From the NCBI GenBank assembly GCA_025667525.1, contig CM046877.1:34058255-34122254 (forward strand): 64,000 nt of DNA, in the 5' to 3' direction. Positions within the stretch are counted from its first letter, which is position 1. Every line of letters starts with the position of its first letter. This document shows positions 9,124-20,695 of the stretch, piece by piece. The notes under the pieces are model-generated. The model searched no databases. It saw only the letters and a program-made list of their open reading frames with translations, and was not told the origin of the DNA. A program made the translations under genes and the position numbers. This DNA comes from Glebionis coronaria (taxonomy: Eukaryota > Streptophyta > Magnoliopsida > Asterales > Asteraceae).

Positions 9124-11734
9124 CCCATGAGTGTTCTTGTCTACTGTAAAGATCAAACCCATGTAACTATTTATTACTGAAAGCAAATATGCCCAAAGAT
9201 ATGGTGCCTAAAGATCAAATCCATGCCACCAATTTATTATTGAAATAATATATTACAACAGCTCACACGTTTAAACTTTCATCATGAAAACTGTTTATGT
9301 AAGCTAAAGGATATAAGGTTTGTTGTTTAGTTCACGTACTGCTACTACACATATAAATCCACATTATGTATTTGCTACCATAACATATGAAAGATTCATC
9401 AAAAGACAAATGTATTATAAAAATCAAGACGTTACCTTGTAAGTGATTTGTGATCCAACCTATAGTATTACATCGAGATCAGAATAAGTGAACATAATCT
9501 CGTATCAATTTACATACAGAAAAAATATCATATGACCTTCACTTATCCTGAATGACAAACACCATTAGGTAATTTGCCACTGCCTAGTTAAGTTTTTCCT
9601 ATTCAAAATCTTGTTTGGCTACCTGCTTAACAAAGATAACCATTAACTCATTGACAGAAGCTAAAAAATATAAAACAGATTATAAAGAAAAATCTTACCA
9701 AATGGCTATGGCTTTATACTTACAGATGTTTAGACAATGATTGGTTTTAACCTGCATAATCAAGAATGAAAAGTGTCACTTCTAAAAGTGAAATTATCTA
9801 AATTCAAAGTAAAGTATTGTGGATCAAAACCCTAAACAAAAACAGCACATCAAAAATAAAAACGCATCTGGAAAGGAAAACCCTTCGACGCAAACTTAAA
9901 TAAAACACACCTGGAAAGGAAAATTCCAACACAAACTCCCGGTGAAGATAACTTACCAACCTGAAATATACGAACACACGTTGTAAGTTTTGAGTACATA
10001 TAAAAAAATCCAGAAAAACAATATATTAGGTTTTATGCAACAAAAAGGAGAAAAATCAAGATGGTGAATGAAACATTGGAGAAAACATAAAGATTGTGAA
10101 TAAATTATAAAACATGTGTGAGTTTATACCGGAGCGTTCATAGAAGAGTTATTTGAATTGAATTTAAACCGATTTGTTTTTGAAAATCATTAATTAAGGA
10201 TCGGTTATTATAATTAATATAATTGCAAATTTGCTATTTTTAAGGAAATGATTGATTCTTTTGAGAGAAGCTATTGACTTATATGAAACTCACGATATTA
10301 TAAAAATAATGGCTTGGTGATTTAAAGTGCAATTAATAACGTTACAAAGATAAGCATACTTTACAAATATAATTAAAACCTAATTATTATACTTTAAAAA
10401 ACGTTATGTGAATGAATGTTACAAACTTACAGCTATTGAAACATAATTCTTTTTAAAAAGTTGTTAAATACGTTAGTAGATGTTATTTTTTTAAGACTTT
10501 TTAAGTATAAAAATATATATTATTTTCAATTTTGTTAAAATTAGTTTTTCTTTTTTTTTAAATAACTTTCATTCTTATTTTATACAATAATTGTTTAAAT
10601 AATTTATTTACTAACAAAATTATTTTATTTAACAATTCTTAATGAGAAAAAAATATCAGACGTAAAAAATACAATTTTATGTATACTTTTAAATAAGACG
10701 CAATAAGCTCATACCCAATAAGCTCAGACGCAATAAGCTTTAAGCAATAACTTTATTAAGCAGTAATTTTATTGGAGTTATTTATGAGAATGAATTAAAT
10801 TGTTTTGGCATTGAGGTCTTGTACATTAGTATTTATATGGAAATATTTTTAATTTTTGTATTTAATTCTTATGCTTAAAGAACTTGTAAAATCTTTTGTT
10901 TTGGCATTTGGTTTGCTGTAACTATTTTTCTTTTAAAAACTTTTCAAAAATATGCACAATAGGGTTATTACCGTTGAGGCTTGCACAATACGGTTGTTAT
11001 GTTCCGAGTATCTTATTAGGCAATATGTTTAATAGGTTTTTTCACAAAATAAACTTACATAAAAATATAAAAACAATTAGCGTGTTTGTAATTTTTAAAA
11101 TTAAAATTTTTGCTATGACTTTTTATAATTAAATAATTTTTAATTTTTATGTTTAAAAAATATATTCACTGTCATTTTTAAATTATTTTAATAATTTGTG
11201 TTTTTCGATTTATTTAAATTACTGTTCGTTATTTTATATAATAATTGTTTAAATAATTTTATTGTTAATAAATAAGCCTAACCTTTTTTTACACTATTTA
11301 ACGACTGTTTAGATAATATTTTAAAAAGGTCTTTTTTTATTTGTTTTAATATTTTAACTTTACACATGTTTGTTCTTTCTTACGCTATATAAGGAAGTAT
11401 TTTTATGAGATTTCTCCCAGTTGTACTCTTTTTAAATTATTTAGACATTTTGTATAATTATTTAAGGCAATGTTTTTAATAGGTTTTTAATATTTTGAAG
11501 CTTAAGAAACTTGTACATTTGCTCTAATTATAGAAGTGTTTTTAATTCTTGCATTTAATTTTGTGCTTTAGAAGACTTGTAAATTATTTTGTTTTATTAT
11601 ATAAAATAGATAATGCAACGTAGTGTGTAATCATATCTCATCTATCATAATCTAGTCATATGAATGAATTTGTTGAAAAAGCATTTAAACCACATTCTTT
11701 ATATTTAACTTGTTTCTTTTATATCCGTTCTAGT
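9124..11734. other. AT-rich intergenic DNA
   Basis: No gene supported. 10400-11600 is extremely AT-rich with runs of T and A; its short reading frames are composition artefacts. AATAAGCTCA-type repeats at 10700-10760 resemble a degraded MITE end. Confidence 0.4.
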
Positions 11735-12559
11735 GAATGAAGGAAGGGTAAAATAAATGAGGCAATAAAGATGATAGGTGAATGAAGGGTCAATCCTTCA
11801 AGATTGAGTTCAAAGATACTTGGTTAGTTGTCATCTATGTTTGTAGTTAGGATGCAGCATGTGAATTATGATTTAAGTTATGAAAAGAAAACTCATAAGT
11901 GCATGCTAGCTGTTTGTTTCCTAAAATGAGACTTATCTTGTGGACACAAAGACCCTTTTCCTCTTTTGTAATCTGTAAAATATAAATGAAGGGTGTAACA
12001 TTTGAAAGGTATATATATGCTCTTGAGCAAGCAATGTCCAACGTTGATGATTATCATTGGGAAGTCGGAACAATTAAGAAAGATGAGACAAAGGTTCTTG
12101 AACACCTTGTGAATCACTAGCACCGAGCATAAGATAAATTACTCCATACTCTTTAAATTTGTTAGGGTTAACTTAGTTTATGTCCAACCACCTAACAACT
12201 GAGTCAACATATCAATCTTTGGTAGAATATGATGAAAAGCAACTTTAAGAGTTTTCAGACATTCAAGTTGTAGCAATTACTTCGTCCAACTTTAACACCT
12301 TGAAGTTCGTATCCAATATTTCATAATACAAATGTGACCGGTTAAAGGGCTGTATTCTGATACCCTTTAAATATAATTTGATATCAACAACTTTTATTAA
12401 ATTCATACTCCGTACATTATTCCATAAATCCGGTTAAAACATGTTAAACATAGTAATAGTTCACCAATGCCTTTTCCATATGTGTCATGATATATGTTGG
12501 CTGCCACATTTACAAGTACTTTCGAATGTTTCCTTTTCTTGTTCGTTCTAGTGTTAATT

Positions 12560-12720
12560 AGCTTCATTCCCATCTCTTGAAACCCATGAACCAAACACTC
12601 CCTAAATACAGAGAGACTCAATACTAAGTCTATCCCTATATATCCAAACACCCCCCTTAACCAAAAAAAAAAACTATAAAACCAAAACTAATCTCTTCTT
12701 TCTTCCTCCCAAGATTAAAA
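12560..12720 (+). promoter_or_regulatory. Duplicated TAF7 promoter and leader (block A)
   Basis: Contains CCCATCTCTTGAAACCCATG, a TATAAAA box at 12675-12681 and the leader TCTCTTCTTTCTTCCTCCC, all matching 650-745. The region could still start transcripts toward the TAF7 exon 1 copy at 14612. A fold-back sequence is inserted just after the leader. Confidence 0.6.
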
Positions 12721-12734
12721 AAAAATCATAACTT

Positions 12735-12950
12735 TCCGATTAGACTATTTAATAACTAGCTTTTTGAATTTTTCGATGCCCGAAAAATATTTAACGGGTA
12801 CACAGAATAATTGAAATTCAAAAAGTTAGTTACCAAATTCAAAACGGTAGTCGCCCTAGTATTAGTCGGCTCGCAAAACCAAGTATTACTAAAAAAATCG
12901 TATTAAATAGTCGGATCCTAACGATGATACACGCTACTAAAAAAAAGTGA
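12735..12950. repeat. Fold-back (inverted repeat) insertion in the copied TAF7 leader
   Basis: Two nested inverted repeats: AGACTATTTAATA with TATTAAATAGTC outside, and AACTAGCTTTTTGAATTT with AAATTCAAAAAGTTAGTT inside. The sequence is absent at the matching position after 745 in the original locus, so it was inserted later. Block B has the same copy at about 34636-34850. A shorter relative lies at about 13230-13350, where block B instead has the CACTA-type element. Confidence 0.55.
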
Positions 12951-13960
12951 CAAGTAGTTTCTTTATAGATAGCAATTTTATGAATACCCTTTATAGCTAT
13001 AACATTATCTGTTATCGAAATGTACCCGTTTATTTGTAATCTTTATTAGTGCTCATGTGGTTTCTGATTTGTGTAATGATGTTTGGGTCATTCTACTATT
13101 TTCGGCTTATTTTATGGAATTGTATGAGTTTATAAGCTTAAATAAGTCATAAGTTTGTGGTATGCAAAAATGTCAACTTTTGGCGTTGTGTTTGTACTTG
13201 TTTAGAGGGTTGTTTTAGTTTGTTATATAACTTAACTTTTTTGAATTTCGATGTCTCAATTCACAAAATTAGTCAATCGATACACAAAATAATCGAAAAT
13301 TTAAACATACAACTAAAAAAGTGACAAGTAAGATACATTTTCAGATAATAGCTGTTTTTTATAATAATCTTTATAAATATGCAGTTTTGTAAATACCCAT
13401 ATTATTCGTTATTGGAATGTGTCTTGGTGCTATAAACTTTGTGTCTTTTGCGTTTATTTGTAATCTTTATTAGTGCCCATGTGGTTTTTTGTTTAGGGTA
13501 ATCATGTTTAGGTCATTCTACTATCTATAGGTGTTTGGAGTAGCTTATTTTCTGGAATTATAAGCTTAAATAAGTCATAAGCTCGTACTCTGCGAAAAAA
13601 GGTAGCTTTTGGTGTTGTGTTGTGCTAGTTTAGGTGGTTTGTTTAGCTTATTCATGAGCTATTTTGTTTGATTTCTTTTTTTTTTATCTAGAAGCCTGTT
13701 TTGGTTTATTTTCTTACTTATGAGCTCATTATAACCTAAAACATGAAGACAAGCCGAAATGATGGGCCCAATGCCCTAATTAGAAATAGGCTCATAAGCC
13801 AGAAAATAAGCTAAAACAAACACCCCCTACATTGTTAAGGTCGATCACTTCACTATTAAATCCGGTATATTAGTTACACGTAATATTAAGTTTATGTCTT
13901 TTGCATTTATTTCTGTTCTAGATTAAGGTTCAAGTAGTTTTTTGTTTTGGTCATTTTAGA

Positions 13961-14344
13961 GGGTGTTTTGGACTGTTTATTTTTTATATTTATGTTTCCT
14001 GCTTATAAATAATCACTGATAAGCTGTTTACTTAAGAGCATTAGAATTGGAGTTTGTGTTTTGCGTTAACTATCTTTAACATGCGATAGAACTAAAAAAG
14101 ATATAATTTGTTTGAAACTTTATTTGAATCCATTTTTAAAGGATCTAGGATAAATATGACAGTAAAAAGAAAGATGTAATTAAGTCTCAAATAAGCACTT
14201 TAGTCAAGCTGTTTCTTATGTGCTTCTCAATGTTTATTTTACCTCGAAATAAGCAGATAAGTAGAAGGAGTTTGAGCGACACAAAACTTGATTCTGCTTA
14301 AAAACAAACAGATAAGCAGAAAAAACAGCAATCTCAAGCACCCC
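13961..14344. mobile_element. Possible hAT-type MITE (GGGTGTTT ends)
   Basis: Starts GGGTGTTTTGGACTG and ends TCTCAAGCACCCC; the AATAAGCAGATAAGTAG-type interior is partly self-complementary. Plant hAT MITEs often have GGGTGTTTG ends. A second copy sits in block B at about 39345-39728. The target duplication is not clear. Confidence 0.4.
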
Positions 14345-14542
14345 TTTTACTCTGCATATACTTTAAATTATGTCATTGTACTACTGTTATTCATCGCTTC
14401 ATGATCCAGGTCACTGTATTGTCAAAAACCGGGTATATGGTATATTAGTAATCGGATATATAAGTTAGTCAGTCTATGACCTGTTGGGGAGAGATTTAAG
14501 TGTATAAGTTTAAAAAAGCTTAATAATAGTCTTGTGACCTAA

Positions 14543-14717
14543 ATGAACATAAAAGCTGAAAATGATGACCGAGTAGATTATCAACCCCATTTGCTTCAGT
14601 TTGATTTAGGGATGGAGGAGCAGTTTGTACTGAGAGTACCACCATCAGTCGCTGAGCGTATAGAACGTCTTTTATGTGAGTGTGCCGATGAAGAGTCATT
14701 GGATTTGTCATTTTCTG
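14543..14717 (+). pseudogene. TAF7 exon 1 duplicate (block A)
   Basis: 14612-14717 repeats TAF7 exon 1: MEEQFVLRVPPSVAERIERL is unchanged, with Asn-Glu-Asn to Cys-Glu-Cys and Tyr to Phe changes further on, and the GGTGAG donor is kept. An in-frame ATG at 14543 would extend it 23 residues upstream. The remaining four TAF7 exons are absent: intron 1 homology runs only to about 14898 (GTTTGAAG) and then jumps to SR-gene intron sequence. Joining this donor to the SR exon at 15128 would shift the SR frame (phase 1 to phase 2), so a simple fusion protein is not expected. Confidence 0.85.
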
Positions 14718-14998
14718 GTGAGGTATAATTGTGTTAATTTGAGACAGCATATTTATGTAAAAACTTGAAGGTGTCTTTAGCGTTTTGGAAGTGATTATGT
14801 GACATTTAATAATCATATTCAGATAATCAGCCGTGGCCAAGTAGATTAATAGGTTGCAGGAGGTCATATTTTGGACGTGGTTGTCGGGTTTGAAGGGCTC
14901 CAAGTCAGCAGCCATGCGCTTGCTTTATGCCTTTATCTGCTTATGACGGTGGCATACATATTAATGGAAATTGATAGTCTGTAAGTTGAACTAATAAA

Positions 14999-15076
14999 GG
15001 GGCTGTTTGGAAACTTGTTTTTTTAAACTCTTGATTTTTAAAAGAACAGATATTAATGAGTTCTCCAAACAGCCCC
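14999..15076. mobile_element. Mini inverted-repeat element in SR intron
   Basis: Starts GGGGCTGTTTGGAAAC and ends TTCTCCAAACAGCCCC, a 78-bp element with about 13-bp inverted ends. It lies in the intron before the SR exon at 15128; the same element occurs at about 40049-40126 and 49432-49513, so it predates the copying. Target duplication not recognised. Confidence 0.55.
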
Positions 15077-15127
15077 AGGTTAATGCTAGTTGTGTCTGAA
15101 CTCATCTGTTTACTTTGTTTTATGCAG

Positions 15128-15958
15128 GGAACCACGTGGATTTGGTTTTGTTCAGTTTGTGGAGCCTGCTGATGCTGAAGAAGCAAAGTATCAGATGGAT
15201 GGTCAGATTCTTTTGGGCCGACAAATGACAGTTGTTTTTGCGGAGGAGAATCGAAAGAAACCTTCCGATATGAGAGTTAGAGAGCATAGGTACATTTAGT
15301 GATTGTTAATTATCTGATAAAGTATATATTTAATTTGCTGCTGGTTTTCTAATTAGCCATTCATATCCTTTATGTACAAGTTCTCATCAGTTTTATGTAT
15401 AATGTATGTTATTGCAGGAGTAGCAGCAGATTTAGCAGTGGTCGTAGGCGGTCACCTCCCCCTCGTTACTCTCGCTCACCTCGCTATGCCCGGTCCCCAC
15501 CTCGTCGCTATTCCAGATCACCATATCCCCGCCGTGATTACTCTCCTGCACCCAGAAGAAGGCACTACTCAAGGTAAACGCATATTGATCCTGCAAAAAT
15601 TTATTCTCGTTCTAGAATTACAATCTATATCTTGCAAAATTGGTAGACTTTATTGCCAAACACCAATAGCTGCATTGACTTACTGTACATATATTTTGGC
15701 AGGTCGGTTTCACCTGTAGAGAAAAGGTACAGTCGTGAAAGATCATACTCATACTCACCAGTAAGAGACCGTTCTCCATCTCATGATGGCGCACCTAGGA
15801 GCCCAAGTCGCAGTCCTATTAATGAATCAAGGAGTCGAAGCCGTCGTCCTGTAAGGGACGTAAGCAGGAGTCCTAGTCGTAGCAGAAGCAGAAGTGCTGA
15901 TCCAAGTGATTACGACAGAGATGTGCCTCCGCACAGGGATGCTTCTGTTAGTCCATGA
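15128..15958 (+). pseudogene. SC35-like SR splicing factor, 3' half (copy A)
   Basis: Exons 15128-15289, 15418-15573 and 15703-15958, all with good GT-AG junctions and consistent phase 2, encode the second half of an RRM (RNP1 motif PRGFGFVQF, then AEEAKYQMDG, LLGRQMTVVFAEENRKKP) and an RS/SP-rich tail ending DVPPHRDASVSP. This matches the plant SCL33/SCL30A group of SR proteins, which bind pre-mRNA in the nucleus and guide splice-site choice. The RRM N-terminal half (RNP2) and any start are missing: upstream is TAF7 exon 1 and intron DNA. The exons are open, so loss of the 5' end is the only visible defect. It is 5'-truncated unless a distant exon is spliced in. Confidence 0.88.
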
Positions 15959-16944
15959 GAAGTGCTGTTCTTTAAACATGTTTGAGGGAGGGTTGTAGCG
16001 CGTTTGATCGAATGGTGGTTGTTTTTATCCAAAATCAAGGAGTGGTAATATGAATTCTTAGAACTTTATGCTCTCTTGTTATAGTATAAAACTTAGTCTT
16101 GTCGACTTTGTTATTAAATTTGAGTATAAGTGATTGGATCATAAAGTTTGTAACTTTACATATCTATTAACATGATTAGATATAACACATGTCTAAGGAC
16201 TTGTTTTGCTTGTGTCTACAGTGTGAGCATTATGTTTAAGCCCATTGAATGTACTTAAGTAATCAACCTCTTACATCGGAAATTTGGAATAGTTTCGTTA
16301 CAAGAGTGCTCGATCGGTATTCTCATGCCATGACTTCAAGTAGGCTTATGAAAGCTTTTATAAGCTTCAAGCTTTCATAAGTACTTACATCATAGTTTTG
16401 ACATATGCATGAAGGGCCTGTAATCCATTAAACATATTTATATGTTGGATTAAGAAGATTCATCTCAATATTAACACCATGACCATGACCATGACCATGA
16501 TCAGATGAGCTATTTTCTGGGTGCAAAGCATTCTCACAAAAACCAATCCACCATAACTGATCTAGATAGAGTGTTGGCCTAGACATAAGTTTTGCGGCAT
16601 GAAGTCCTAACAGCTACCCTAAAAGCTTTTGGAAATTGAAGATCAAAATTAGAATTCAAAACGCTATAAAATACTGTACAGTACTATTTAAATGAATTGC
16701 TTAAACCATGGCTTGCAAATGATAACAGAGTAGCAAATATTGATAAAATTAACCATCCTCATCAGTAAAAAAAGAAAAAAAAAACACATATGAAAGAAAA
16801 CATTAATACTTAGATTAGATAGTCATCTGCTACACTTTCATTAATAACATCCTTAAAACTAAATTCCACTTCACTTCATAAGTAAAACACTAGTAGTAGT
16901 AACTAAAAACATCAAATTGTTGGAAAACTCTTCATACATTGACT

Positions 16945-17345
16945 GGAAACTCATTACACGCCCAGATCTCCAGATATTCATCACGGTGCCATCATGCGTC
17001 CAGATATTCATCCAACCCGGCCCCAAAATTTCCCCCAATTTTCTTCCACTGGTGGATAAAAAACATACAACATCCCCATTCTAGATAAATAATGCATCAA
17101 CCTATCTGGGGCCTGCATCGGGTTATCATCTCAGAACTTAAACCAGACATACACATCCTCTAAACGATCATTTCTCGGTACTTGTAAACGGCTTGTTTCA
17201 AGGCAGTTCACACAGTCATAGCAGGTGCAGCGACCCCTATATTGATTTTGAGGAGGTTGGGTTTTGAGCTACCTCCTCAAAATCAACATAGAGTTCGCTG
17301 CCTCCTGCTACGACTGTGTTGGCTTGCCTAAAACAGGCCGTTTAG
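16945..17345. pseudogene. Head-to-head pair of small-gene fragments (block A)
   Basis: The minus strand of 16945-17262 reads like the neighbouring 142-residue gene (LEDVYVWFKF, HYLSRMGMLYVFY, WGKFWGRVG) with several stops, including one inside the DVYVWF block. Just beyond, 17268-17345 repeats the first part in opposite orientation, so GGGTCGCTGC/CACTGC-type sequence and TTGATTTTGAGGAGG face ACCTCCTCAAAATCAA across a 10-bp spacer. The same inverted pair recurs at 23205-23900, 41745-42155 and 46930-47307. Confidence 0.7.
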
Positions 17346-17549
17346 AGGACATTTTTTTTCCAACGAAACACTCTGCCGGATTAAGTTGATGCTAATAATT
17401 GCTGAAATAGTTAACCAATTAACCAAAAAATAAGTAAAATGACATATGAAAGACAACAAGTTCTGGTTCTAGTTCTAGTTCTAGATCACATTATTCAAAA
17501 CATTAATTATTAGAAACAAGTTCTACTTCTTCATGCAGGAACTTCCAAC

Positions 17550-17978
17550 TCAATACGGGTCACGAACGACTTCCACCCGAGTACGCTTCCCGCCCTCCAA
17601 ATATTCCTCCAGTGGTGCCATCACGATCCCCCAGTTGACACTGTCAACCCTGCCCCAAATTTCTCCCCACATGGATCTCTCATGTGAATAAAAATTATAA
17701 AACAACCCAATTTCATTCAAATCATGTTCTAGTCTATCTATGACTGCCTCCAACGGTCCATCATCTCGGAATATGAACCAGAAATATACATCCACCATTC
17801 GATCAATGTTTGGTGGTTGTAAAGCACCTAATGGAGGCAAGCCAGCACAAGCCAACACAAGCGTAGCAGGTGGTAGTGGTGGTGGGTTTCGACGAGGTTG
17901 TGGTGGTGGTGAGTATCGAGCAGGTTGTCTTTCTGGACTTTGAGCTCTTGGGTTCACATAACAAAATCTTCTGATCAT
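17550..17978 (-). CDS. Uncharacterised 142-residue protein
   Basis: Single-exon frame of 142 residues, not matched to a family I know. Residues 10-40 are rich in Pro and Arg (SPERQPARYSPPPQP). The rest is compact and mixed: IDRMVDVYFWFIFRDDGP, an acidic helix-like segment, FYNFYSHERSMWGEIWGRVD, and the end RTRVEVVRDPY. A TATATAAATAG box lies 57-67 bp upstream on the same strand, well placed for transcription; no signal peptide or membrane segment is evident. Relatives, all broken, occur in both orientations at 16945-17345, 23205-23900, 41745-42155 and 46930-47307. The C-terminal block of about 85 residues is shared with them, which suggests it once was a real domain. The matching gene in block B has lost almost its whole body. 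Confidence 0.55.
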   Translation of the reverse strand: MIRRFCYVNPRAQSPERQPARYSPPPQPRRNPPPLPPATLVLACAGLPPLGALQPPNIDRMVDVYFWFIFRDDGPLEAVIDRLEHDLNEIGLFYNFYSHERSMWGEIWGRVDSVNWGIVMAPLEEYLEGGKRTRVEVVRDPY

Positions 17979-18034
17979 TGTTGATGCTAGAAACTAAACT
18001 AAGTGAATGTTGTGACATTTTTGCAATCAAAGTA

Positions 18035-18045
18035 CTATTTATATA
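18035..18045 (-). promoter_or_regulatory. TATA box for the 142-residue gene
   Basis: On the minus strand reads TATATAAATAG, 57-67 bp before the ATG at 17978, leaving a short leader with AACATTCACTTAG. The identical box is kept in block B (about 42455-42465) although the gene body there is deleted. Confidence 0.55.
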
Positions 18046-18069
18046 CAGACGGAAGAGTGACATATTTGC

Positions 18070-19592
18070 AAAAAGGATCTCTAACTTTTAACTTTTTTTT
18101 GTATAACAAACTTGATGAGCGTATATTTGTCGATTCATTCGGAACTAAATACCATTCAATCGACACGAATTGACAAAAATCAAAACGGTCAAATGGCATA
18201 AAAACGTATTTAAGTTGGGGACATTTTCCAATCAAGGTATTTAACTTTTTTTCAGCCAACTTTGTTATATAAGCAATTTAGGTTTTTCCGTCACTTTCCG
18301 TTATAAACTAACGATCATTTTTTTGTTTTCATACATGAATCTTTTATAAAATTTAAGGTTTTTTTTGACAATTTTAACCTTACGATTTGACCAAAAAAGT
18401 GAAAATTACATGATCAAGAAACATATTACTCCGTACATAATGCTACTACCTAACTATTTACGTGATCAAAGTCCCCTAATAACTTACATGGTCAAAAAAC
18501 AGAAAATATAATCTAGTGAACTGGTCAAAAGATCATAATAAATTGATGCTAGCAACATGATATCACATAATTAATTTCTGATTCTGATAAATACTGTAAT
18601 AAGTATAATAATTTGGATGCAAACTTCATGATACCAGTTTTTGCAAATTATGAGTAAAATTCACAATTGTTGTAAACTTCAGGATTTTCTATATATGGCA
18701 TAGTACTCTTAAAAGTTTTAGCTACATGATATGGCTTTGTGCAAATTATGAGTAAAACATGTAGCTTCATAACCACATACAGGGAGTCTTAATCTTACAT
18801 GCATTCATAACCACATTACAGGGAGTCTTAATCTTACAACATGATGCTCAATTTGATGATTATTGTATTGAATTGGGGAGGAGGATAAATGAATAGATAT
18901 GCTAACGTAACAAACGACTAACTAGTTTTTTATTTTCTTACTTCTATATTCTTGAAGAAAAATTGGATATTTATTAGCTAATCAATCGATTTGGAATGGG
19001 CAAGTTTGATCGCTGTAATATGTTTTTTTATCAGTAGTATTCTGTTCTTTGGTCAAGTAAGGTAGAATATGTCAAAAAGAAACCTTTAGATTTCATAAAA
19101 AGTTAATTTAGTTATATAACAAAATGGTCGTTAGTTTTTTAGCGGGAAATGACAAAAAAAAACCTAAATTGCTTTTAAAAAAAAATTGGCTACCTTTTTA
19201 TGCTAAAAAAAAAGTTAAATATCTTGATTGAAAAATGACCATAACTTAAATAGTTTTTTATGCCATTTACCCATATTGGTTTGTCTTTAGGAGCAAATTG
19301 AAAATTTGTTGTTAAAAAAAACAAATTTCTAATATAATGTACTCAGGTTCTTAAGAGAGTAGTAGTTCTATGTTTATGTAGTAGGTATAAAAATTTCAAA
19401 AGATTGTTTTATGATGTTTAAATAAATCGAATAAAAAGAACTATACTGTACAAAAAAATTCGTTATACACCATTAGTTCAAAACTATAACCGAGAACTAC
19501 CCGTAACGAGAAAAAAAAAATCGTGCCACACATAATTTACGATCCCGGATCTGCCACTGAGTGGTAATATGAATTCTTAGAACACTTTAAAC
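18070..19592. other. Noncoding DNA shared with block B
   Basis: 18070-18830 and 19268-19592 match 42490-43255 and 43300-43620 almost exactly; 18840-19267 is present only here. No gene. The minus-strand frame 18035-18259 is conserved between blocks but only because the DNA is nearly identical. Confidence 0.6.
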
Positions 19593-20685
19593 GAGTTTTT
19601 TACCAACTCATAGTTTTTGAAAAACTTATTTACTATTATATGGTGTATTAAAAAATATTTACTATAGTATGGTTTTACTATCAAATTAATAAGCCAATGT
19701 ATATCTTCTACGCATCCTGTTCTTTCATATTAGATGATATGTAGAATTCGTGATTTGTTATGTTTTTAAAATTCTTATTTGGTTAATGCTCTTTGCCACA
19801 TATCCTAGTTGTGGAACCATAGTTGCAATCTTTGTTATTTCATATAGAACTGATAATACAGGGAACCATGGAGTCGTAAAAGTGTTGTCATAATCAAAAA
19901 GTGGTGTCATGTAGAAAATAGGCTATGATACGAGAAATGTTTGACACAACTTACTTTTTAGAGGGAGTGGTGATTTTTGGTGGCATAGAGGTATTTTCGG
20001 TGCCATAAAGAGTATATAAAAAAAACAAAAAAAAACCCAACAACGTGGGCTGGTAGCCATAGCGTAAGCTGGTGGCCACGATGTAAGCTGGTAGCCACGA
20101 CGCGAGGCCCTTGCGTGGGCTGGTAGCCACAACGTGAGGCCTTTAGCGTCAACCTACGGAGTCCTGCGTACTCTAATTAGCGTAACTTTTTTTTTTATCT
20201 AAGATGTTTTTGTTTGTTAGTTAAGGTGGAGAAACTAATTATCCAAACTAGCATTCTGGATGTTAAGTTTATCCTTATTTTTACAATTCGTATTATATTT
20301 ATCTTTAGTTTTAAAAAAAAACATTACTAAATAAATGAAAAATTATTTCTTTTTGTACGAATCAAATCCTCACAAAGCATTTTGTATTTGTAAATAAAAA
20401 ATAGCTTAAAAATGGTGATATAAAACTAGTTTTGTTCGATAGATTTTGTAACAATAAACGAGCATTAAAAAAGTAGGAAGGAGAATTTATGCAGATTAAA
20501 AAATTCTTTATTCACTTTTGTTCATCGCTATATTATACGATGGAAATGTTTTTAAAAAAATAGAATCAACTAATTAATAGTGAAAAGAAATACAAACTGA
20601 AAATACTATATAATTGTCAATATTTTTCAACATACTATACATTGGTAAATAAGTTTATCCAAAACTATGGTTTAGTAAAAAACTC
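19593..20685. mobile_element. Non-autonomous Mutator-like element, 10-bp target duplication
   Basis: Imperfect inverted ends of about 40 bp: left GAGTTTTTTACCAACTCATA, right in reverse GAGTTTTTTACTAAACCATA. Flanks are a perfect 10-bp repeat CACTTTAAAC (19583-19592 and 20686-20695). Block B has the empty site, a single CACTTTAAAC at about 43619-43628, which proves the borders. The interior is AT-rich except for a GC-rich cluster at 20040-20150 with the repeated motif GGCTGGTAGCCAC. No transposase frame. Confidence 0.88.
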
Positions 20686-20695
20686 CACTTTAAAC

